A stretch of DNA of 64,000 nt, from positions 4,533,501-4,597,500 of the forward strand of contig NC_091970.1 of assembly GCF_036711975.1 (NCBI RefSeq). The letters run 5' to 3'. The position numbers and the translations under genes were made by a program. The notes under the pieces were generated by a model that was not told the origin of the DNA, ran no database searches, and worked only from the letters and a program-made list of their open reading frames with translations. The DNA comes from Onthophagus taurus. Its lineage: Eukaryota; Arthropoda; Insecta; Coleoptera; Scarabaeidae. Positions 11,989-23,900 of the stretch are shown piece by piece (positions within the stretch are counted from its first letter, which is position 1; each line of letters starts with the position of its first letter).

Positions 11989-13869
11989 ATGAGTTCTCCA
12001 AGACATAATTTATTAAATAAAGAAGCAAAAAAGGTAAATATAGTAATAATAGCAACAATTAAAATAATTATTACATAAAATCTAACACAAAATTTATGCA
12101 ATTTCTTGCAACTACGTCAATTTGGGTTGCCTACCTTAATTATTGCTCCAAAATAAAAGTTAAAATGTTCAAAGTACAAAAAGAATATCTTCAAATAAGA
12201 CCATCAAACACATTTTTAACGTTCATTAAAAATTGTGCAATCGACTAAAAGTATAATTGAAACTTAAAAGTTTGAAGAAACTCCTTAATCTCATACATGT
12301 GCGTTTTAACCTCAAAAAAAAAATTTTTTTTTAATTTAATTTCCTTTTTAGATGACTGAAGAAACATGGACCACAAAAATGAAAGAATATCTCCAATTAA
12401 TAACCGTCGAACCAACCATGATTTTTTATATGATGGCTTTTATGATTACCTCAATCGTTGAGCAAGCCTTTTTTGTGCACAAAGCATGCACCGTTAATCA
12501 CGGCTTCAACGAAACCGTTTGTGATAACTTAGTTGAAGATCAATATAAAGAATTGAATAAAGAGGTTCAATTAACAGTTTCCGAATTCCACCAATGGAAC
12601 GATATAGCAGGCCATCTCGGCCAAATAATTTTAGCTTTTTTTATGGGGGCTTGGGCTGATCGGCGCGGACGAAAATTACCTTTAACTTTGGGATTAATCG
12701 GAAAATTTTATTACTCAACGATGATAATCGTTAATTCCCAACAAAAAGATTGGCCCGTCGAATACATCATTTACACGGCAACGATACCTATGACTATAAC
12801 CGGGGCTGACGTCGCTATTTTCGCCGCTGCGTTTACTTATATAACCGACGTTTCATCACCGGAAAATCGAACGTTACGAGTTACAATTTTAGAAGTTTGT
12901 TATTTAGCTACAATGCCAACAGGAATTGCTTTGGGTTAGTTACATAACCTCACTTTAAATAATAATGTGAGGTTAATTTTAATTTTTTTTTTAGGAAAAG
13001 TTCTTTATAGCAACGTAACAAATAAATCGTACTCAATAATGTTTACGATAAACGCTAGTTTATTATTCATCGGAATAATTTATACCCTTTTAAGATTAAA
13101 ATGGAGAACGAACGAAAAGCAACGTCCATTAAGTGAAGCAAATAACATTTTCACAGATTTTTTCGATTTAAACCACGTTGTACAAACATTCCAAACGATT
13201 CTAAAAAAACGAAGGAACCGCAAAAGAACTTATTTATTTTTATTAATATTCGCAATGGCTTTTTACACATTCCAAAGAGACGAGAAACCCATGATGTATC
13301 TTTACGTGCAATTAGTGCTAAAATGGGGCTTCGATCAGTTCAGTAATTTTAAAACTTACGTCTCAGCACTTCAAGACGTCTTTTTATTATGCGCAATTCC
13401 TTTAATGAGTAAATATTTCGGATGGAGAGACACTTACATTATGTTGTTTGGTGCTTTGTGTCACTTGATTGCTAGAATTTTTTATGCAACCGCCCAAGTT
13501 GGGTGGTTATTATACATTGGGGGAGCTTTTGCAGCTTTCGGGCCGGTTGTAGCCCCCGTAATAAGATCGATCGTCTCAAAGATGATTTCTTCGGATGAGA
13601 GGGGGAAGATATTTTCAATTTTAGCGGTAGCTGATAATGCGATTCCTATTGTTTCGGGGACGTTGTATTCTCAGGTTTATAACGCTTCCATTCATACTCA
13701 TCCGGCAGCTATTTATTATTTAACAATCGGAACACAAGTTATGGTCTTCTTAGCGGCTTTGTATATTCATTTTACGACTACGAACGAGGATTTAATTCAT
13801 GACGAAACCGATGTAATTGAAAGTTGTATTGAAAATGATGATAACACGACAACTCAAGAAAAAGATTGA
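11989..13869 (+). CDS. SLC46-type major facilitator transporter
   Basis: Three exons: 11989-12033, 12352-12934, 12995-13869; 500 aa. The small first exon (MSSPRHNLLNKEAKK) splices in phase to a second possible ATG at 12352; I prefer the upstream start because exon and donor are intact. After a first membrane helix comes a loop with spaced cysteines (KACTVNHGFNETVCDN) as in the proton-coupled folate transporter family. The MFS signature GAWADRRGRKLPL follows the second helix. About twelve membrane segments can be drawn, with an acidic hydrophilic tail at the end. SLC46 members carry folates or other organic anions with protons, and insect genomes hold many whose substrate is unknown. Confidence 0.88.
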
Positions 13870-15223
13870 TTCTAATTTTAGGTTATGTTGAGGGTTAGAA
13901 ACATTCCTGTTTTTTATTATAATTAATTACTATTTTAGAATAAATACTTTGTTAGAATAAGAATAAATTGATTAAATAATGAATTAATCAATTAAATTTT
14001 AAATATTTTTTTTATTTAATAACCAACTTCACCCCAATCGTTTTGTTTTGTTTTTGACTCCTCGGGTGCGCTTCATGTGACGAATTTTTTGTGAAATCCC
14101 TGCGAAAATCATTTATTCCAAAAGAGCACTCAAAATAGTTAATTTGGGGCCCGATTTATCATTTAGAATGAATAGGTGGAATACTCACCGGTTTTGTTGA
14201 AACTTAAAAATAAAAATTTTCTTCAATTTGTATTTCGTAGCCATTTTAGATGCCGTGATGTCACGTTAGTTCCGATGACAACCACCTGATAACATAACCT
14301 ATAAATTTAAATTGAAAAGAAGTTAATAAATTATATCCTTTTTTTGATAACAAAAATTACGGTAACTTTTTAAATAGCGCATAATTGGTTGCATAATAAA
14401 TATATATAATCCTCAATATAATTTCAAGAATCAAATTTTTCTCATAAATAAATTACATACCTAGTTTATTAACAAATATTTATAATCTAATTTAACGTCA
14501 CTTATAAATTTAAACGCTTACATACTTAATATTAAAGCTCCTTTTATATTTACTTATTAGTTCATATCTCAAATATTTCAAATGTCACGGAGGTCAGTTA
14601 ACGTTTTATTTCTTATAAATTAAACGGTGATACACTTAATCGAACTTAGTTTCGAATTGCGACGTTTCATAAAGATAACAACACGTGTTCTTTTAACGGT
14701 TTCTAACGGTTTTTGAATTAACGTTGTACTTTCAAATAATAACAACAAAAAAAATGATTGAAATTATATTGATGTTGTGTATAATCGTTTTTGTAATCAT
14801 TTAAAAAATATTATTATGGTAAGAATGATTAAAAAAAGAATAGTTTTGTTTTTATTTAATTAATTTTTTTATTATTTCAGGAAAAATTTGTTGATTGATG
14901 TAAAACCATCTCGATTGTGCGCGAAAAGTTGTTGAAACAATCTGAAAAACCTCAAAATCGAATCGTGAAGTATTAAAGATTTTATTTATTTTATTAATTA
15001 ATTATATAAATAATTTTTTATTTTAGGGGCGGAATTCCTTTGTGATAACACTCAAATTTTATTGGAGATATCTTAAAATTTGTTGATGTTCGACTTGGAA
15101 ATGGAAAAGAATTTTTAATTAAAAACTTTAAATTTAAATGGATTAAATTTAAAAGCTTTTATTGTCGTTACAAATGGACTTGATATATACTACCTATGTG
15201 TTTTTACCGATTAATGGAATGAA
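13870..15223. other. Non-coding stretch after the SLC46 gene
   Basis: No convincing coding region. Two acceptor-like sites (TTATTTCAG ending near 14880 and TTTTATTTTAG near 15027) are followed by short unremarkable sequence; they could belong to non-coding exons of an unseen transcript, but nothing decides this. Confidence 0.35.
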
Positions 15224-15712
15224 GCCGAGGTCGCTTGCGGCCGAGGCAATAGCTTGATGTTATTACGAATTAAGAAATTTCAAAATTTCATCCGGCCAGT
15301 GCGCCACCTCAATGTTACCAAGATTTAAGAGACTGAAGCCAAAGTCGCTTGCGGCCGAGGCAGTTGCTTGATTATATTTTATGTTAGTTTATTGATTGTA
15401 TGACTTGACTTTCAGTCTGTGGGAAACAGTAGATATATATTTTGCTAGCTGTTGTCACTAGTTAAGAAAATGAAGCCCAGGTCGCTTGCGGCCGAGGCAA
15501 TAGCTTGATGTTACCACGAGTTAAAAGATTGAAACCGAGGTTGCTTGCGGTCACGGCCTCACCTCAATGTTACCACTAGCAAAGAGACTAAAGCCGAGGT
15601 CGCTTGCGGCTGAGGCAATAGCTCGATTACGTTTTATGTTAGAGTTTCTAGATTGTAGCATATTGGTGAACTGATATGATGTCATATCGCCGAGGTGGCT
15701 TGCGGGCGAGGT
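15224..15712 (+). repeat. CpG-rich 24-bp core repeat, forward cluster of six
   Basis: Copies near 15224, 15338, 15475, 15533, 15592 and 15689 of a core close to GCCGAGGTCGCTTGCGGCCG plus AGGC. The first five share flanks: TTACCANNAGTTAAGA-like sequence before the core and CAATAGCTTGATGTTACC-like sequence after it, so they are degenerate units spaced by about 60 bp or roughly twice that. The core itself contains GCCGAGG twice in the same orientation. It stands out sharply from the AT-rich surroundings. The same family recurs in many other places in the window. Confidence 0.85.
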
Positions 15713-15881
15713 GGTGGAATTGATGTATATATCTTCTAAATGTGAAATCTCATTGAGTTTAGTTTTATATTTATAATGTATCAGCTCAGCAATGCAGCTC
15801 TCAGCAGAGTGAGGATATATTAAAATGTTATGCATTTAAATTACTTTCCAACACATCAAATGAATGATATTATCTAACATC

Positions 15882-16058
15882 GCCGAGGTCTCTTGCGGGC
15901 GAGGCGCTAGAATCGATTATTTATACCAGCTTTGCGTTGACAATTATATATCAAGTGAGGATAAATGAAAATGTTGTATACTTGGTTTACTTTCCATGAT
16001 ATCAAATGAATGATATCATCACAATTACATTTCGAGCGCCTCTCCCGCAACCTCGGCG
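15882..16058. repeat. CpG-rich core repeat, inverted pair
   Basis: A forward copy at about 15882-15905 and a reverse copy at about 16037-16058 face each other across about 130 bp. The outer flank of the reverse copy (CTCGGCGAAGTGAG) recurs beside other reverse copies, so the unit is a small inverted-repeat element and not just the core. Confidence 0.75.
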
Positions 16059-17089
16059 AAGTGAGAATAAACGAAAATGCATCGGTTTTTACCTTTTAAA
16101 GCTGGTAAAGATATATATTCACTGCCTTAATATACATAATAAGGTCACAAAGTTTTGTTGTCACAAATTGTGAGAATGAATTATATTTTTGTCTCCATAA
16201 AATGTATGATTTAAGTTCGTCCGGAAAAGAAAGTAGATTTGAAGTATTAATTTAGTTTATATATTAAATATTAAATAAGTGATCACGAGTTAGAGAAAGC
16301 GACCAATTAACTAAGTAATCTCATTAATAGCTCTTTAAATAAATCATTACAAAAAACACAACAAAGTTATTTTTTAACCAAAGACAAATAATTCCTAGAA
16401 AACATTGAGAATTTCATTTTCTTGAAAACCATAAATCTAATTTTTAAAAACAACCTTTAAAACATATTCTTTTGTGAGCTCACGTATTTAATTGTTTCCG
16501 AAATTTCCCAAGTTATTTTTTCTTGAATTTATTAAATTAACATTTTTTTTATGTAGGTCAAAATTGCATCATTATTGACGGATGATTAGCCCCATCATCA
16601 CAAGTCTTTGAAACTAAATTAGCGAGCAAGTGTGGAGAGAATCGTTTACGAAAACTTGGTTAATCGAATGCAATAAGAAACAATAAAGAAGATCCGATTA
16701 TTAAACGGAGAAGAAGCTAGCAAAAGAGAAAGTTGGCAATAGCGGATTCGTTTCGTTGCTACTGAACGACTTGGTAAAGAGAGTCACGTGAAGGCACGTG
16801 ATCACAACCAGCCAGTGGCACACAAACTGTGTTTTCTTTGTTCCCAGATAGGATAGTTACGTCAACAGTTGGAAATTGCAAAAAAATCTTATTATATATT
16901 CATGAAATCGAGGGAAAAGATTTTTTTTTTATTTTAGATTCGCTTCGATAATTTTTTGGGCAATTAATTTATTTCGAATTGAATCAAATCCAAAAGGATT
17001 GGTTTAAGAGTATAATTTAAACTGCAACGAAAAAGATCGTCGAAGGAAAAGTGAAAAAGTGATCGAGTAAGAGTATTCTGGGCGTGTAT

Positions 17090-17972
17090 CAGACTTGCAC
17101 TCAAACCGAGAGTGTCGTCATCGCTTTCTCCTAACTCACCATCAACAACTTCTCATTAACAATCAATTTTAACTAAAATAAATTTTTTTTTTACCATAAA
17201 AAAAGAGTTCCTGTTTGATCCATCTTAAGCAATGTCAAGGTTTATTTAATAAAAAAAAAAAGTTGAAGATGGGATCACTAAGAATAATCGGTTTGAGACG
17301 TCGATCACGTGCTTAAGTTGAGAGAATTATTACCTTGCGTGGAATCCGGCGCTTTCCGAAGGTTATCCGCCAGAAGCGAAGTCATATGAGACTCTTTCGA
17401 TGTAATTTTCGAGTCATGTGAATTGCTCCCACTTTAAAATTTTTTTTTTAATAATTATCAGTCCGTTTTATGTTTTGAAATAATCTTTATTTAAATTTGA
17501 TTTAATTCATTAAAACAATGACAACCTTATGAGTTCCTCAAGTGAAAGAAAAGATTTGATCATCCTATTGTATCATTAAAGATTAAAGAAAGTACTTTCC
17601 ATTCATAACTTAATATTAGAAAATTAATCTTTAATTCATAAATTTATTTTATTAAGATTAAAAATTGTGGTTGAAATAGTGTTTGCTCCAGGTGTCCAAG
17701 ATCCTGGTGTGGTGGGATCAATGGGACGTCGACGAAGTCGTCGTCGATGGACGATTACTTTCTCTTTCATGGAAGTGGGAACGCGATCTTCACAACTTGG
17801 CTGGAGCTGTATAAGCGACCGATAGTGGCACAGAAACGTTCAAACCGCGTTGTATACACAACACTCATTTTCTTCAAAAATCATGTGTTCCTTTTGAAGT
17901 TGCAAATCGATCCGATTCGAAGCTTTAGGGGGAAGAACGAAATTTAAGAAGAATAAAAAAAAATAAATCAAG
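17090..17972 (+). promoter_or_regulatory. Probable 5' UTR exons of the double peroxidase
   Basis: Sequence here is richer in G and C than the flanks and leads directly to the first coding exon. An arthropod-type initiator (ATCAGACTTG) lies near 17088-17097, which could be the transcription start. An acceptor-like TTTGCTCCAG ends near 17691. Short upstream reading frames occur, one at about 17720 with an arginine-rich start (MGRRRSRRRW) and an overlapping one at 17747-17947. If transcribed they could lower translation of the main frame. All of this is inference from sequence signals. Confidence 0.4.
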
Positions 17973-20900
17973 ATGATCTGGTGAGTTTATTTATTTTTTG
18001 AAAGTACATCCGGGTAATAACATAAACGATTCATTTTTTTTCAACATTTCGTAATTTGTAATAAAATTTAAAGAAATCAAGGACCCGGTAAACAATGAAT
18101 AGAAACCGAAATGGTTCAAGTTGACCTATTAAAGCATTGTGTTCGGGGTACTCGAGATATTGCGGCACAACAAGAGAAAACGGAACATTTGCATAACTTA
18201 AAAGCGGGCACGCGGACAATTTCGAAGCGATTCCGTGAAAATAAACGTTCTCTTTTGTTGGTTTCGAACGTTTTCTTCAATTATTTTAAATTACCTCTCT
18301 TTAGATTTTATCAATTTTGCCTTTAAAATCACGGAAAAGTAATAATTTTTATAACCTTAATATTAATTTGTCAAATTTGACACTTTAAAAAGTTGAGGTT
18401 ATGTTATTATCTAACGTCAAATTAAATAATCATCTAATAAATTTGATTTTTATATTTAAATGAATACCTCAAATTTGAATTTATTACTATTTGTAAATAA
18501 TATCTTTCTTTACATTGCAAAATCTTATAAAATAAGTCCAAAAACTTATTATTTTGAAATTTCGGTTACCTTGTGTTATTATTTATTAATTTCTTTTATT
18601 ATAATAAAATATCCTCTTTAGATTATAAAATCCTATAAAATAATTTTTAAGGTTATGTTGAATCCTAATTTGCTTTTTTAAGTTTATATTGGCATCTATC
18701 ATCAAAAACCCCACCTTGTACAAACCACAATACCACCTATGATAACTAATAATAACACCAAATTGACAAACGCCAAATTTGACAGTTCTAAAAACATAAA
18801 GGTTAGTTTATTATAATTTTTATAAATTCTAAATATATCGATTTCATTGTTCTCATTGATGATCCATCGAACACGTGTGTATAAAACGCACAAAGAATTC
18901 ACAAATACAGAGTTAATTTAAATGAATTTCTATATTTACCATCGACTTTGCAATTAAAATGAATCAATTAGATCCATTGAAAGAAAGAGAATTACCGATT
19001 AAATCGGTCTTAATTTCCTATAAATAAATTTATTTACCGGTAAAGGTGACGTGTGGCGTTCGTTGAATGAATTCTCTCGATTTAACACGGTTGTAAATTT
19101 GTTTTTGTTATTAAAATAAATTTATGCGGTTTAAAAAAAAAACATTGAAAGATGGCGTTAATAAATTTTTGAAATACAACTTCCTGGATTATCGTTTACA
19201 TCACTGAGTCACTTTCACTTTATCCCCTCAAATAAAAATATTTCAACTGTTCGCGAATGAGGTATTTAAGTTTTAACGTTAAAATAATCCAACTAAATTC
19301 CTTTTCAATACATTAACATTGACACACTCCACAACTTTCGATTTCGCAACTTTTCTTTGTAAATCTATTCGCTGAAAACTAAACTCCTCCATTAACATCA
19401 TTATTTTTTCATTAACTTGTTAGGTTGATTATGAAAAAAAAAAAATTGTAAGAAATAAATTAGAATTAAAGGTAACATATGGTTTTTTTCTGAGATGACC
19501 GACCATGACTTTTTCCTTTTTTATAAAATGCGTGCGTACGTGTGCAATAATTGACCGTTTTTTTTCCATTCATTCCAACCCAACACTTTTCTCTTCTTCT
19601 TTTTCTACCCGGTAAGGTCGTTCTCTAACGCGTAATACACGTTAATAACCGCGCTAAAGAATCTAAAGACTACGGTTTTTGTGTTGGGAAATTGGCCGGA
19701 ACGTCTCTATGTCTACGAGTAGTAGGACATGGGCACAATAATTTACATGCTTATATTAATTATAATGACAATAAGTGAAAGTTCAACTTTGATTATGAAA
19801 TGTATTAATTAATTAACTTTGTATCATAACAAGAAAAATTTGTAAACATTTGTTAAATATGAGGTTAGATTTTCTTGGTTTTATTGAGATTCGGTTAAAA
19901 CTGTATGTATCATACGCAAACGTCTTAACCTACATACTCAACTAACCTTGACGCGCGAGAATAACTAAACGGTGCCGTAATAACTTGTTACGCGCCACTG
20001 TTTATGTCTTAACGCGTAAAGGTTATGTATTTGCTTATTGAAGACCGATTTCGATTAAAAAAAAAAGTAAATTAAAAATTATTTCGATTATTATGAATTA
20101 TAAAGTGGACTACACTCAACAGTTTCATATTTTCGGCTTAGGATGGAATGTACGATGTCATTTTATTATTATTCGCTTGCGGTCGAAGCATTACCGTATA
20201 TGATGTTCAATATGATATAATATGTGACCATTTAATTAAGCCGTGACCAATTATTAGATACAGGTTGTAGAAGGCTAGTCTAGATATCCTTCTTATAGAA
20301 GATTAGTCACTGGATATAGCTTACAGAAAGTTACATACTGCTAGCAGAGGACTAGGTTCTATTAATTTAACTCTCTGCAAAAGTCTATAGATTGCTGCCA
20401 AAAGTCTAGATATTGCAAATGGAAGCCTACATCTATAAAACATTAGTCACTAAATACAGCTTACAAAAATCTTTAAACTGTTGGCAGAAGACTAGATATT
20501 GTTTATGAAAGACTAGAAATTGTTTGCAAAAGACTAAAAATTGCTACCGGAAGCTTAGAACATTACTTAGATTAGTTACTAGCTTACAAAAGATAATAAA
20601 GATACTGTTAATAAAAGACTAGATAGTGATTGTAAAAGACTATAGACTGGTGACAAAAGTCTAGATACTTCCAATGCAAGACTAGATCTTGCTTATAGAA
20701 TACTAGGCATTATCACTCGTTACTGATATAATTACTGCTAGCTGTAGACTAGATATTGCTCATAGAAAGTTAGATACTGCTTGAAAAACAATGACCACAT
20801 ATCATTAAATAAATTGTAAAGATTCCAAACCATTTCGCAAGTTGAGTAGTTAGAAAGTTCCGAATGTTGTGCAGTTAGTATTTTTTTTTAACTGCTAGTA

Positions 20901-23900
20901 GGAATTTAGAACGACTGTATTAATATTATTGTTAAGGATTATTTTGAAAATTTCGATTTTCAATTCTAATCGTTAAGATAATTTTGAGAGAATTTTTGTT
21001 TTGGTATGAATGTAATAAAAAGTAACCTTGCCCGAGGAAAAGAATCTGGTTTTTTTGGTCGGTGGTAATTTAAAATTTTAAAGGCCCCGTTTTGTTATTT
21101 CGCTTCCTGTTCTCTTGTGTGCGTTTAAAAGTTTCGACAGAGTCCATTTTCAAGGTCGGTTTGGATTGAACTTAGATTGCGTCCGAAGCGAACGCCGACC
21201 AGTGAAAGGAAGTGAAATTTTTTTCCGCCGTATATATACACAATCGACTCACTCACATTCGGGGAAAGTTTTCATGAAACAACATATATCATCAATAATA
21301 AACATTTGATTTAAAAAAAAATTAAAAATAAAACTAGTTTTGATAACGGTTTCGTTAAAACGGAATTTGAATGTCGAGGTCAAAACTAAATGTCAATACT
21401 ATTAGTTTTAGTGTGTAATTGTTTTAAATCATTTGCTTTAAGAAGCCGGAACTCGGAATAATATTGTTTTAAATTTAAACATCACCTGAAACCGGTGTTG
21501 TGGCAATTCTGCGGTCGGTCAATTATCATTCGTTTTCTTCCTCTCAGAAAGTGATAAACACTTTCTCTTAAACACTTTCGTTTAACTCACGTGCTCCTAA
21601 AACCTTCTCCGTCACAAATCATATCACAATTAATCATAAACACCATCGAATGATATAATAAAATCATAATAAATTACTTAATCACTATTTGACATTTAAA
21701 ACCCGATCAAAGTGATCGTTCTCGAGCTTTGCCCCCTTTGTTTTTTATTTTTTATAACGATACCGGATTAAATCTTGAGCAATAAAGACGTGTAACGTAA
21801 CTCGTCCTTAACTGTCATCACTTAGCTCATCCTTTAAACTTAAATATGGAAATTGGTTGAATTTAATATTATCAAATAATTGTAATTCTTCTTTTGCAAC
21901 ATTATTATTTTTTTATATAATATTACCCGCAGAAGAGAATGCGGAAATTTTAAGAAAAGATCACTTTCACGCCTATTAACGAGCCACCATTTCAACATAG
22001 TCCCCTTTAAAACTGTGTCAACACAAATAAATAGGGGAATCCATAAAAATAATTAAAAAGAAATAACTATTGCATAATTAACTTTGTTTTAAAAAAATCG
22101 TTTCTCAAACAGTTATTTTAACCTTTATTTATGACTTATTACAGTGGCATTAATTTATTTAAGAAAAAAAAATGTCTACTTTGACTTCTAAGAGCCGTTA
22201 TTTTTATTATTATTTTTTTATTTCTTTCCTACTCTCGGATTGTAATAAATCGTTGTTTGCATTAATCTTTATGGCTTAACACGACTTGTTACGGTTACGA
22301 ATTTTTAAAAATTCCATCAAAATAAGGTGGGGTTTTTGCATTCTTTTCAAATTCTTTTTATTTACAACACAAAAAAGAATTAAATGCTTGGGTTATATTG
22401 CGCTTTTTCGCAATATAACCTTAAACGTCAAAATGACATTTATTATTGTCAAAAGTGACAAATAATCTAATAATCTATAAGTGACAGTCTTTGGAAACAT
22501 TCGTTGGAAACAAATTTTAACTAGATATATAAATATTTTAAGAATAACTTACCAAATATTTCGCTGTATTTCTATTAAACATTTTTAAACAACTTTAATT
22601 CTGACGTTTCGTTTGACAGTTATGTCAAAAATCCACCACTTTCTACATTTATTAAGAGATGGCGCCAGTTTATTTAATCTATTTTTTTATAAATATTGAT
22701 GGTTGTTATAATTCGCTATTAATTTAATTAGATTTAATACAAACGGAAAATAATTAATACAATAATAGTAAATTCTAATTAAAATTGATTATAACCTAAA
22801 AAAAATTGACATTTATTTATTAAGAGGTTATTAAAAGTAAGGTTAAGTTTCGAAATATCTTTTTATTTATTGAATAACAAAGAAAAACATAAACCTCCTG
22901 TTTATAACATACATAAAATAAAAATAGACTATGAATAATTAATGTTTAAACCCACAAACAATTCTTTCTTGTTGCAATTGTTACAAAATGTGTTTTTTTA
23001 GTATATTAATTACTTTACTTTTTTTTTAGGACAACATTAATCGGATTATTATTTTTGGCGACATCAAAATCAATGGACGTCACATCCTACATAAACCATT
23101 TACCGAAAGAGTTGCAATCATCCGTTGAAAAGGCTTTAAACCTCGAAAAAACTTTTACTTTCAACCGCAATTCGCCATTATCGTGCCAACCGCGAGAAAC
23201 ATCGATTTCGTGTCCACCAAATAAATTCCGAAAACCCACCGGGGAATGTAACAACATTAGACACAGCCAATGGGGCGTTCGTGGAACCCCCTTTTTGCGA
23301 GTATTAAAACCCCAATATCAAGATGGAGTTTCAAAACCTCGAGTTTCATCGATTTTTGATTCATCGCCACTCCCGAGTGCGGAAGAAGTTTCTTATATTC
23401 TCCGCCAATCTTTTAGTAAACAACACGAATCTGTTACGGCTCTTTTAGGAGCATGGAGTGAGTTGTTGTTGCATGATTTAGCGTCGACGGGGAATTTGAG
23501 AAGTATTGATTGTTGCTCGAGTAAGAAACACGAAGAATGTTTTACGATGACCGGGAGTTCTTGCCAAGAATACGTCCGATCTTTACCAACAATCGATGAT
23601 TGCACCGCAACGTTTTCGCATCGAAATCAAATGAATTTAGCGTCATCGTTCTTAGACGCTTCCGCCATTTATGGAAACGACGATGAATCAATGCAGCGTT
23701 TAAGAACTTACGATGCAGGTTTAGTTAATGTCAGCGCGTGCGCCGTTTGTAAAGCGAACGCTTTATATTCAGCGATTTTACGCGAACATAATCGCGTTGC
23801 GATTAATTTGGCCCAAATGAACCGGCATTGGGATGATGAAATTTTATTCTTGGAAAGTCGAAGAATCGTAGCGGCCGAAATCCAACACATAACTTACAAC

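Larger units (their letters stand above)
17981..23029 (+). other. Long first intron of the double peroxidase
   Basis: Five kilobases with no recognised gene. It holds one degenerate CpG-rich core (about 20171) and a minisatellite-like array (20260-20790). TTCNNNGAA sites are at background frequency. The stretch around 21100-21260 is more GC-rich with no recognisable product. Large first introns often carry control elements, but I see no specific one. Confidence 0.6.

Noticed and set aside
15551-15835. 94-codon minus-strand frame
   Set aside because: It runs through CpG-rich repeat units; frame openness is a by-product of the repeat.
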